DNA of 5,965 nucleotides from an uncultured Peptococcaceae bacterium (GCA_937892995.1 CALBJS010000186.1:1-5965), one strand, 5' to 3'. Positions 1 to 5,965 are shown, numbered from the stretch's first letter. Made by a program: numbers and translations. The notes: generated from the sequence alone by a model not told the origin.

Positions 1-1329
1 TACACCAATAATTTTATCAATGGCCTTATAGGCTGCAGCCACAGGGCCATCGCCATAGGCAGCTTTAGTCAATTCTTCGTTGTATTCATCGCCATTCTTA
101 TGCCATAGGCCTATGGTTGCCGTTGGCTTGAGGTTATTACCACTTAAGATCTGCCAATAATCTAAGGTTAATTCTTCCGAAGTATCTTGAACATCGGCTA
201 GGGCGAAAAGATCGGCCGCCGTAATGATTTTCTTCTTTTCGGCGAGAAGTTTAAAGTCTTCGAATAACTTTTGAAATCTCTCCTCAGCCATTTCCAGACC
301 AAGATCATCTAAAGACTGCCTTAAGGCATGTCTGCCGGAATGTTTACCCAAGACAATGGTATTCATATCATGTCCGATAGAATCAGGAGACATGATTTCG
401 TAGGTTGACCGTTCTTTCAGTACCCCATCTTGATGAATTCCTGATTCATGAGCAAAGGCATTTTTCCCAACCACTGCTTTATTATGCTGAACCATCATGC
501 CCGAAAGGCGACTAACCATACTGCTGGTACGGGATATTTCACGGGTTACAATACCAGTTTCACCTTGGTAAAAGTCTTTTCTGGTGTGTAAGGCCATCGC
601 CAGCTCTTCCAGAGCTGCATTACCTGCCCTTTCTCCCAAACCGTTCACAGCACATTCGATTTGATGAACCCCTACCCTTACCGCAGCAAGGGAGTTGGCA
701 ACTGCTAACCCTAAGTCATTATGACAATGAACACTCACCTTGACCTTTTCGATGCCATCCGTCTTCTCCATAATCGCCTTAACAAATTGAGCAAATTCAT
801 CAGGCATCGCATAACCGACTGTATCGGGAATATTAAGAACTGTAGCTCCCGCTTTAATAGCTATAGAGAAAACCTTGGCTAAAAAGTCTACTTCACTACG
901 TGAAGCATCTTCAGCACTGAATTCAACATCATATACCTTAGATTTAGAAAGTTCAATAGCAGATTTAGCCTGTTCCAAAACTTGATCCGGGTCTTTTTTC
1001 AATTTATATTTCATATGGATAGGGGAAGTTGCTATAAAGGTATGAATCCGGGGATTAGCAGCATTCTTGATTGCCTCCCAAGCCCTTTCTATATCTTTGC
1101 TTTCAGCTCGGGCTAAGGCAGCAATAGTAGTATTTCTAACTTTTTGCGCAATCAAGGAAACAGCCTGAAAATCACCAGGGGAAGTGATAGGAAAACCTGC
1201 TTCAATGACGTCTACCCCGAGCTTTTCCAGTTGACGGGCAATTTGTAGCTTTTCTTCCATATTCAAAGCTACTCCCGGAGACTGTTCCCCATCTCTTAAT
1301 GTTGTATCAAAAAATTCAATACGACGCAT
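1..1329 (-). CDS. leuA: 2-isopropylmalate synthase, C-terminus cut by window edge
   Basis: Condenses acetyl-CoA with 2-ketoisovalerate to 2-isopropylmalate, the first committed step of leucine synthesis, in the cytoplasm. 443 codons are visible, with no stop before the window edge. Family members are usually about 500-515 residues, so roughly 60-70 are missing. The DRE-TIM barrel opens with the TLRDGEQSPG motif (residues 10-19). The expected divalent-metal ligands are Asp13, His201 and His203 (in VHCHNDLGLA) and Asn237 (in NGLGERAGNAALEE). The HESGIHQDG motif is at 294-302. The leucine-binding regulatory domain starts near residue 385 and includes GDGPVAAAYKAID (426-438), so leucine feedback is likely but its end cannot be inspected. 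The ATG at 1329 is the only sensible start: it gives the canonical MRRIEFFDTTLRDG opening and follows a purine-rich ribosome site. The gene lies 38 bases after ilvC with no terminator between. Homocitrate and citramalate synthases are related, but the N-terminal motif, regulatory domain and ilv context favour LeuA. Confidence 0.97.
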   Translation of the reverse strand, partial: MRRIEFFDTTLRDGEQSPGVALNMEEKLQIARQLEKLGVDVIEAGFPITSPGDFQAVSLIAQKVRNTTIAALARAESKDIERAWEAIKNAANPRIHTFIATSPIHMKYKLKKDPDQVLEQAKSAIELSKSKVYDVEFSAEDASRSEVDFLAKVFSIAIKAGATVLNIPDTVGYAMPDEFAQFVKAIMEKTDGIEKVKVSVHCHNDLGLAVANSLAAVRVGVHQIECAVNGLGERAGNAALEELAMALHTRKDFYQGETGIVTREISRTSSMVSRLSGMMVQHNKAVVGKNAFAHESGIHQDGVLKERSTYEIMSPDSIGHDMNTIVLGKHSGRHALRQSLDDLGLEMAEERFQKLFEDFKLLAEKKKIITAADLFALADVQDTSEELTLDYWQILSGNNLKPTATIGLWHKNGDEYNEELTKAAYGDGPVAAAYKAIDKIIGV

Positions 1330-1339
1330 CCGTCAACTT

Positions 1340-1348
1340 CCTCTCTCC
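1340..1348 (-). promoter_or_regulatory. Ribosome binding site of leuA
   Basis: The minus strand reads GGAGAGAGG, ending 10 bases before the ATG at 1329. It is the only purine-rich Shine-Dalgarno candidate in the 38-base gap between ilvC and leuA, and it supports the chosen leuA start. It is less canonical than the ilvB site. Confidence 0.7.
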
Positions 1349-1367
1349 AACAAGCTTAGAAGTCAGC

Positions 1368-2366
1368 TTATTTCTTTTTCTTCAGCCAAGGCATCATCGC
1401 CCGGAGTTCTTTACCTACTTTTTCAATAGGATGTTCTTCATCCATACGAGTTACCGCATTAAATACCGGTCGGCCGACTTGATTTTCTAACAGCCATTCT
1501 CTGGCAAATTCTCCTGATTGGATTTCTGAGAGCACTTGTCTCATCTCTTCACGAGTTTCATCAGTTATGATTCGCCTACCAATCATCAAATCACCATATT
1601 GAGCAGTATCAGAAATAGAATAGCGCATATTGCTGATTCCACCTTCGTACATCAGGTCAACAATCAATTTTAGTTCATGTAAACATTCAAAATAAGCACT
1701 TTCTGGTTGATAACCTGCTTCAACTAAAGTATCAAAACCGGCTCTTACTAATTCTGTAACTCCCCCGCAAAGTACAACTTGCTCCCCGAAGAGATCAGTT
1801 TCTGTTTCTTCTTGAAAAGTAGTTTCTAAAAGTCCAGCCCTTGTACACCCTATGCCTTTGGCATACGCCAAGGCGATCTGATGGGCATTCCCTGTAGCAT
1901 TTTGATACACAGCTATAAGTCCGGGTGTCCCCGCACCTTCTTCATAAGTACGACGAACAAGATGTCCCGGGCTCTTAGGAGCAATCATGATAACATCTAT
2001 ATCCGCTGGTGGAACAATTTGACCAAAATGAATATTAAAACCGTGAGAAAATACTAACACCTTACCGGCGGTAAGGTGTTGTTGTATTTCTTCTTTATAC
2101 ACCTTACTTTGATGTTCATCTGGAAGTAAAATTTGAATAATATCAGCTTTAGCAGCTGCTTCAGCAACTGTCATTACTTTAAGTCCAGCTTCTTCTGCAA
2201 CTTTCCATCTTGCACTGCCTTTTCGTAAACCAACAATAACATCTAACCCGGAATCGTTAAGGTTTTGAGACTGGGCATGCCCTTGACTCCCCCAACCCAT
2301 AACCGCAATTGTTTTTCCTTGTAGAATCCCTAGATCTGCATCTGAATCATAATAGATTTTAGCCAT
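1368..2366 (-). CDS. ilvC: Ketol-acid reductoisomerase (class I)
   Basis: Converts 2-acetolactate or 2-aceto-2-hydroxybutyrate by Mg-dependent alkyl migration and NAD(P)H reduction to the 2,3-dihydroxy acids of the valine and isoleucine pathways. It has 332 residues, the normal length of short class I enzymes. The N-terminal Rossmann fold carries GWGSQGHAQ (24-32), and the cofactor-specificity loop is RKGSAR (48-53). The catalytic His108 lies in FSHGFNIHF, and PKSPGH is at 130-135. The knotted C-terminal domain carries the expected Mg ligands Asp191 and Glu195 (TDLFGEQ) and Glu227 and Glu231 (FECLHELK), and Ser252 in SISDTAQYG. The loop ends in Arg53 where Ser is usual; Ser51 is present, so NADPH use is still likely but unproven. 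The tail is basic (four lysines). The start has a good ribosome site 8 bases upstream. It follows ilvN after a 99-base AT-rich gap, the longest gap in the visible operon, which may allow separate control of its mRNA. Confidence 0.98.
   Translation of the reverse strand: MAKIYYDSDADLGILQGKTIAVMGWGSQGHAQSQNLNDSGLDVIVGLRKGSARWKVAEEAGLKVMTVAEAAAKADIIQILLPDEHQSKVYKEEIQQHLTAGKVLVFSHGFNIHFGQIVPPADIDVIMIAPKSPGHLVRRTYEEGAGTPGLIAVYQNATGNAHQIALAYAKGIGCTRAGLLETTFQEETETDLFGEQVVLCGGVTELVRAGFDTLVEAGYQPESAYFECLHELKLIVDLMYEGGISNMRYSISDTAQYGDLMIGRRIITDETREEMRQVLSEIQSGEFAREWLLENQVGRPVFNAVTRMDEEHPIEKVGKELRAMMPWLKKKK
2056..2080 (-). other. Perfect 11-bp hairpin inside ilvC
   Basis: The arms AACACCTTACC and GGTAAGGTGTT are exact reverse complements separated by three bases, so the ilvC mRNA can form a strong stem-loop over codons for about residues 96-104. 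On the transcribed strand the second arm is followed by AGTATTTTCT. This resembles a weak U-tract and gives a terminator-like look, although the tract is interrupted. The inverted repeat is seen directly. Whether it pauses RNA polymerase, marks an RNA processing point or is a coincidence of codons is not known. Confidence 0.55.
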
Positions 2367-2374
2367 GATATATT

Positions 2375-2381
2375 CTCTCCT
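2375..2381 (-). promoter_or_regulatory. Ribosome binding site of ilvC
   Basis: The minus strand reads AGGAGAG, 8 bases before the ATG at 2366. Spacing and sequence fit a Firmicute Shine-Dalgarno site and confirm the start that gives the standard MAKIYYDSDADL opening. Confidence 0.8.
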
Positions 2382-2397
2382 ATTCTCATGTTTTATT

Positions 2398-2423
2398 AAA
2401 ATAGTTCAATAATAAACTATCTT
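2398..2423 (-). promoter_or_regulatory. AU-rich stem-loop upstream of ilvC
   Basis: In the 99-base gap between ilvN and ilvC the transcribed strand has AAGATAGTT and AACTATTTT, which pair over 9 bp (one G-U) around an 8-base loop. The structure ends 31 bases before the ilvC start and leaves its ribosome site free. It could protect the 5' end of a processed ilvC mRNA. The stem is almost all A-U, so it is weak, and in such AT-rich DNA it may be chance. The loop also holds TATTAT, 16 bases after TTGGAT: a poor -10/-35 pair that could be a weak internal promoter. Function is inferred. Confidence 0.3.
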
Positions 2424-2465
2424 TAATTGAATCCAAAAAAGATAAACATTCAAAAAACTAAATCC

Positions 2466-2948
2466 TTAATTATCTGATCTTGCTATAGCGATTTTCCCAG
2501 TCCTCACTAACTCTTGAATGCCATAGGTCCTCATCGTGCGGACAAAAGCATTGATCTTATCCTCATCACCCGTCAGTTCTATAGTAAGGTTACTTTTACC
2601 CATATCCACTACTCTACCCCTGAATATATCAACAGCCTGAAGAATCTCAAGCCTTGTTTCTGTTCTAACCTTAACCCTAATTAGGGCTAATTCTCGGTCA
2701 ACAACAGCTTCTTTGGTAAGGTTAGTAACCTTATGAACGACAACTAATTTGTGTAGTTGTTTGGTGACTTGTTCTATGACTTGAATATCTCCTTCTACGA
2801 CGATTGTCATCAAAGACAAGCTGGGATTCTCTGTCTGACACACCGTCAAACTGTAAATATTATAGGCCCGGCGGGCAAAAAGTCCTGAAACCCTTGCTAA
2901 GACCCCCGGATTATTCTCTACAAGAACCGCCAATGTATGCAGCATCAT
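2466..2948 (-). CDS. ilvN: Acetohydroxyacid synthase small (regulatory) subunit
   Basis: Regulatory subunit that binds IlvB, raises its activity and normally confers valine feedback inhibition. It has 160 residues, normal for the bacterial IlvN/IlvH family. The N-terminal ACT domain spans about residues 3-76 (LAVLVENNPGVLARVSGLFARRAYNI and onward). Asn12 and Gly15 match the E. coli IlvH Asn11/Gly14 effector-site positions, so valine binding is probably kept. The second, ACT-like domain covers about 85-155, with the family motif DIFRGRVVDMG. The start overlaps the ilvB stop as ATGA, a sign of translational coupling that would help produce the two subunits together. There are two consecutive ATG codons (2948 and 2945). 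Ribosome site GGGAGG is 6 bases from the first and 9 from the second, so the mature protein could begin at either Met. The stop is TAA at 2466-2468. Confidence 0.97.
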   Translation of the reverse strand: MMLHTLAVLVENNPGVLARVSGLFARRAYNIYSLTVCQTENPSLSLMTIVVEGDIQVIEQVTKQLHKLVVVHKVTNLTKEAVVDRELALIRVKVRTETRLEILQAVDIFRGRVVDMGKSNLTIELTGDEDKINAFVRTMRTYGIQELVRTGKIAIARSDN

Positions 2949-4690
2949 TCCCTACCTCCCAGAATCTCGGTGATCGCTTTCCCGGGAGGAAGCATGGGAA
3001 GAACGATCTCATCCGGAGATATTTTACAATCAATAAGAACCGGTCCGGGATAGTCAATTGCTTCCTTAAGGGCAGCATCTACTTGCTCAGGATTTTCGAC
3101 TCTGATTCCCTTCACTCCGTAGGCTTCAGCGACTTTAATAAAATCCGGGTTAGCATGCAGTTGAATTTCACAAAACCGTTCATTATAAAACATTTTCTGC
3201 AACTGTCTTACCATACCCAGAACACCATTATTCATCAACACAATCTTAATGGGAAGTTGATATTGAACAGTCGTGGCTAATTCCTGAATACTCATTTGAA
3301 AAGAACCATCCCCTGTTACCAAGAAAACTAAGCTGTCCCGTTTGGCAATCTGGGCACCGATTGCAGCAGGAAAACCGAAACCCATCGTGCCTAAGCCTGC
3401 ACTAGTTATAAACTGTCTGCCATTGTTTACCGGGTAAAACTGTGCAGCCCACATTTGGTGTTGACCGACATCAGTTGCTACAATTGCACTCTTTCCTCCA
3501 ATTTTACCCATAGCTTCTAGAATCGTTTGGGGATTTAAGTGGCCATCCTGTTCATAACATAAAGGATACTGTTTTTTCCATTCTCGCAATTGTTCCCACC
3601 ATTCATTAATCTTAGGAGGAACTACTTTTTGAAAGAGTTCTTCCAATACTAACTTGGCGTCACCAACAATAGGAATGTGAGTTCTAACGACTTTCCCAAT
3701 CTCAGCCGGATCAATATCAATGTGAATCACTTTGGCCTGGGTTGCGAATTTGTGCTTCAACCCACTTGTGACTCGATCATCAAAACGAACACCCACCGCA
3801 ATTAAAAGATCACAATCATTGACAGCTAGATTCGCAGTAATTGTCCCATGCATTCCGACCATTCCCAAGAGGTTAGGGTGCTTTGTCGGAACACTTCCAA
3901 TACCCATAAGGGTAGTAACAACAGGAATATTCACCTTCTCAATTAACTTCCTTAAAATAAGCCCTGCTCCAGAGGTAATTACTCCCCCTCCGGTATAAAC
4001 GACAGGTTTCTTACTTTGAGCTAATGCTTTAGCTGCTTCCTCAATCTGACCAGAATTCCCTTTAGAAAAAAATTTATAACTTTTTAAAGATAACTTAGGG
4101 GGGTGAGGATCAATCACTTCTGCTGCCATAACATTTTTAGGCAGATCGATCAGAACCGGGCCTGGTCGTCCTGTTCCAGCGATATGAAATGCTTCTTTTA
4201 CAATTCGGGGTATTTCCTGAGCATCTTTAACTAGATAGGAATGCTTTGTTATGGGAAGAGTCATCCCGGTAATATCAACTTCTTGAAAGGAATCGCTACC
4301 CAAAAGATTAGTAGGTACCTGTCCCGTAATAATAACCAGAGGGACAGAATCCATATAGGCATTGGCAATTCCGGTGACCATATTCGCAGCCCCCGGGCCT
4401 GATGTTGCCATACAAACTCCCACCTTACCGCTGACCCGAGCATAAGCATCGGCAGCATGAACCGCAGTTTGTTCATGTCTGGGCAAAATATGCTTAATAG
4501 GGCTATCTAGCAAAGCATCATACAAGGTGAGTAAAGAGCCGCCAGGATAACCAAAAATCACTTTTACTCCTTCTCCAGCCATGACATCTAAGAGAACCTT
4601 GGCCCCGTTACAGGTGGCTAAGGATAAATTTTCCACATCTTCCCAAGTGATTTCCGGATCTATATAAATGTCTTCTTTAGACTTACCCAT
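2945..4690 (-). CDS. ilvB: Acetohydroxyacid synthase large (catalytic) subunit
   Basis: ThDP-, Mg- and FAD-dependent enzyme forming 2-acetolactate from two pyruvates, or 2-aceto-2-hydroxybutyrate from pyruvate plus 2-ketobutyrate. It has 581 residues, a usual length. The N-terminal ThDP-binding domain (about 28-195) holds GYPGG (47-51) and the cofactor-activating Glu73 in RHEQTAVHAADAYAR. The central FAD-binding domain (about 210-350) has GVRFDDRVTSG (300-310), typical of anabolic rather than catabolic acetolactate synthases. The C-terminal ThDP domain has GDGS (460-463) through NN (487-488), the Mg-diphosphate motif. Leu497 in LGMVRQLQKM sits where most homologues have the specificity Trp. 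Ser52 sits where Ala is common. The start at 4690 is preferred over an in-frame ATG at 4792 because it has an AAGGAGG site at 9-base spacing, lies 4 bases after the ilvD stop and gives normal family length; the longer version would overlap ilvD by 98 bases. It overlaps ilvN by 4 bases. Confidence 0.97.
   Translation of the reverse strand: MGKSKEDIYIDPEITWEDVENLSLATCNGAKVLLDVMAGEGVKVIFGYPGGSLLTLYDALLDSPIKHILPRHEQTAVHAADAYARVSGKVGVCMATSGPGAANMVTGIANAYMDSVPLVIITGQVPTNLLGSDSFQEVDITGMTLPITKHSYLVKDAQEIPRIVKEAFHIAGTGRPGPVLIDLPKNVMAAEVIDPHPPKLSLKSYKFFSKGNSGQIEEAAKALAQSKKPVVYTGGGVITSGAGLILRKLIEKVNIPVVTTLMGIGSVPTKHPNLLGMVGMHGTITANLAVNDCDLLIAVGVRFDDRVTSGLKHKFATQAKVIHIDIDPAEIGKVVRTHIPIVGDAKLVLEELFQKVVPPKINEWWEQLREWKKQYPLCYEQDGHLNPQTILEAMGKIGGKSAIVATDVGQHQMWAAQFYPVNNGRQFITSAGLGTMGFGFPAAIGAQIAKRDSLVFLVTGDGSFQMSIQELATTVQYQLPIKIVLMNNGVLGMVRQLQKMFYNERFCEIQLHANPDFIKVAEAYGVKGIRVENPEQVDAALKEAIDYPGPVLIDCKISPDEIVLPMLPPGKAITEILGGRE
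2955..2960 (-). promoter_or_regulatory. Ribosome binding site of ilvN within the end of ilvB
   Basis: The minus strand reads GGGAGG inside the last ilvB codons, 6 bases before the first ilvN ATG and 9 before the second. Its position inside translated ilvB means that ribosomes finishing ilvB can reinitiate here. Confidence 0.75.
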
Positions 4691-4694
4691 AAGA

Positions 4695-5965
4695 CTAATC
4701 CTCCTTGATTGTCCTGAAAGCGGCTCCTTTATTCGCAGATTGGACAAACTGAGCGTAACGTCCGAGATAACCGGTTCGTCCAGCCACTCCATAAGCTTTG
4801 ACTAACCCTTTTTCCGGATTAAAGCCCTGTCTTCTTTTAACCTTATCTTCATCAGACAAAAGCCAATCAATCGTTCTTTTTTCAAGATCTATCCTAATTA
4901 TATCTCCATTTTCTACAAAAGCAATTTCTCCACCAAGAGCAGCTTCGGGAGAAATATGCCCTACGGAAAGACCTCTACTGCCCCCCGAAAAGCGGCCATC
5001 GGTCAGAAGAGCAACGGAAGAATCCAGACCCATACCGGCTAAAGTCGATGTGGGGCCAAGCATTTCTCTCATCCCCGGGCCTCCCCGTGGACCTTCATAA
5101 CGAATAACTACAACATCGCCTTCTTTAATTTTCCCATTACGAATCGCCTCCGCAGCTAAATCCTCGCCATCAAAGACCTTAGCTTTCCCCTCAAAAATTA
5201 TATCCCTCTTCGCCAAGGCTCCTACTTTTATAACTGCTCCTTCGGGGGCTAAATTACCAAAAAGAACACTTAAACCTCCCTTAACTGAATAGGGTTTAGC
5301 TAAAGGACGAATAACACTAGAATCTCTTACAACAGAATTCGCAAGTCTTTCTGCCATAGTACATCCTGAAACAGTTTTAACTGAACCATCTAAGAGCCCT
5401 GCATCCAATAAAGTTTTTAATACTGCACTTATCCCTCCGGCTTCGTTTAAATCAACGAGGTAGTGCCCATCGACAGCAGGGCTTAATCTGCATATTTGCG
5501 GTGTCCTATCACTAATAACATTAATATCTGCTAAATTAAATTCTATTTCTCCCTCAAAGGCAATGGCAGGTAAATGAAGGATTGTATTAGTCGAACAGCC
5601 CAAAGCCATATCGGCAGCAACTCCATTGGTGATTGACTCTTTTGTTACAATATCTCTCGGCCTGACATCGGCACGAAGGAGATCCATTACTTGGTAACCA
5701 CTTTCCTTGGCAAGGATAATCCTTTCAGAATATACTGCAGGAATTGTACCGTTTCCAGGCAGAGCCATACCTAGGACTTCTGTCAGGCAATTCATAGAAT
5801 TAGCTGTGAACATGCCGGCACAAGAGCCGCAGGTCGGGCAAGCTTTTTGTTCCAAGCCTTTTAACCATTCTCCACTTTCTTGTCCACTATGAACCTTGCC
5901 CACTGCTTCAAAAACAGTAATAAGGTTCACTTCCTTCCCTTCGAAACGCCCAGGGAGCATTGGCC
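4695..5965 (-). CDS. ilvD: Dihydroxy-acid dehydratase, N-terminus cut by window edge
   Basis: Fe-S enzyme that dehydrates 2,3-dihydroxy-isovalerate and 2,3-dihydroxy-3-methylvalerate to the 2-keto acid precursors of valine and isoleucine. The frame runs off the right edge. 422 complete codons are present; the family is about 550-560 residues, so about 130 N-terminal residues, with other cluster and Mg ligands, are outside. The ATG at 5960 is internal, within the conserved GPMLPGR stretch. Counting from that Met, Cys47 in CGSCAGMFTANSMN is the expected Fe-S ligand. GCSTNTILHLPAIA (121-134) and YEGPRGGPGMREML (288-301) are family signatures. Ser325 in DGRFSGGSRG is the expected catalytic base. 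The C-terminal domain ends GYLGRYAQFVQSANKGA, as usual for IlvD. 6-phosphogluconate dehydratase (Edd) is related, but these motifs and the neighbours favour IlvD. The stop is TAG at 4695-4697. No frameshift is seen. Confidence 0.97.
   Translation of the reverse strand, partial: PMLPGRFEGKEVNLITVFEAVGKVHSGQESGEWLKGLEQKACPTCGSCAGMFTANSMNCLTEVLGMALPGNGTIPAVYSERIILAKESGYQVMDLLRADVRPRDIVTKESITNGVAADMALGCSTNTILHLPAIAFEGEIEFNLADINVISDRTPQICRLSPAVDGHYLVDLNEAGGISAVLKTLLDAGLLDGSVKTVSGCTMAERLANSVVRDSSVIRPLAKPYSVKGGLSVLFGNLAPEGAVIKVGALAKRDIIFEGKAKVFDGEDLAAEAIRNGKIKEGDVVVIRYEGPRGGPGMREMLGPTSTLAGMGLDSSVALLTDGRFSGGSRGLSVGHISPEAALGGEIAFVENGDIIRIDLEKRTIDWLLSDEDKVKRRQGFNPEKGLVKAYGVAGRTGYLGRYAQFVQSANKGAAFRTIKED
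4700..4706 (-). promoter_or_regulatory. Ribosome binding site of ilvB, embedded in the end of ilvD
   Basis: The minus strand reads AAGGAGG, the strongest Shine-Dalgarno match in the window, 9 bases before the ATG at 4690. The same bases encode the final Lys-Glu-Asp of ilvD, whose TAG stop ends 4 bases before ilvB. It fixes the ilvB start and suggests coupled translation. Confidence 0.88.

Noticed and set aside
103..116. 14-base palindrome CCATAGGCCTATGG, and GCCATAGGC repeated at 52-60 and 102-110
   Set aside because: A palindrome of this size is expected about once every few windows by chance. Both copies are within conserved leuA codons in different frames, and no further copies form a pattern.
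1335..1364. Possible hairpin GACTTC/GAAGTT around the leuA ribosome site
   Set aside because: Only 6 bp including a G-U pair, with an 18-base loop that leaves the ribosome site open; too weak to call regulatory.
1299..1490. Plus-strand small frame across the ilvC-leuA junction
   Set aside because: Antisense to the ends of two well-supported genes; no start signal or family resemblance.
2804..3280. 158-codon open frame on the plus strand
   Set aside because: Antisense to the conserved ends of ilvB and ilvN; no ribosome site, no recognisable domain and low-complexity composition. It is a shadow of the coding strand.
3853..3891. Inverted repeat TTCCGAC/GTCGGAA in ilvB
   Set aside because: Only 7-bp arms with a 25-base loop in conserved coding sequence; expected by chance.
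3732..3998. Plus-strand 88-codon frame
   Set aside because: Antisense shadow within the FAD-domain region of ilvB.
4261..4476. 71-codon minus-strand frame inside ilvB
   Set aside because: Out-of-frame shadow of the conserved ThDP domain of ilvB, which is intact in its own frame.
4691..4792. Longer IlvB start adding 34 N-terminal residues
   Set aside because: It would overlap ilvD by 98 bases, and the added residues are not IlvB-like. The ATG at 4690 has an AAGGAGG site at correct spacing and gives normal family length.
4798..5100. Plus-strand 100-codon frame
   Set aside because: Antisense shadow of the conserved C-terminal part of ilvD.
5958..5960. Treating this ATG as the start of ilvD
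   Set aside because: The frame stays open to the window edge with a preceding Pro codon, and the Met lies inside the conserved GPMLPGR stretch, about 130 residues into the family.

Overview
The window carries part of a branched-chain amino acid biosynthesis operon. All five genes lie on the minus strand and are closely spaced, so transcription runs from the right end of the window to the left. In transcription order they are ilvD (5' end outside the window), ilvB, ilvN, ilvC and leuA (3' end outside the window). No mobile element, CRISPR array, tRNA or rRNA, or phage-like gene is visible. No stretch longer than about 100 bases lacks a gene.

The gene order ilvD-ilvB-ilvN-ilvC-leuA, moderately AT-rich DNA, strong AAGGAGG-type ribosome binding sites and protein wording typical of Clostridia point to a Gram-positive anaerobe of the Firmicutes. 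It is perhaps a Desulfosporosinus/Desulfitobacterium-type Peptococcaceae. That assignment is inferred from memory of family sequences, not from a search.

Layout: ilvD 4695-5965 (dihydroxy-acid dehydratase, about 130 N-terminal residues missing). After a 4-base gap comes ilvB 2945-4690 (acetohydroxyacid synthase large subunit), which overlaps the start of ilvN (2466-2948, regulatory subunit) by 4 bases. A 99-base AT-rich gap follows, then ilvC 1368-2366 (ketol-acid reductoisomerase), a 38-base gap, and leuA 1-1329 (2-isopropylmalate synthase, about 60-70 C-terminal residues missing). No intrinsic terminator is seen between genes, so a single polycistronic transcript is expected. Its main promoter and any T-box, leader-peptide or CodY control would lie upstream of ilvD, outside the window.

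IlvB/IlvN condense two pyruvates, or pyruvate plus 2-ketobutyrate, into acetohydroxy acids. IlvC isomerises and reduces these, and IlvD dehydrates the products to the 2-keto acids that are the immediate precursors of valine and isoleucine. LeuA takes 2-ketoisovalerate into the leucine branch.

This is ordinary core metabolism, and I see no undescribed system. The points worth a second look are at residue or RNA level. IlvB has Leu where most acetohydroxyacid synthases have the specificity/herbicide-site Trp. The KARI cofactor loop ends in Arg instead of the usual Ser. An 11-bp perfect hairpin lies inside ilvC. The AU-rich gap before ilvC can form alternative stem-loops.
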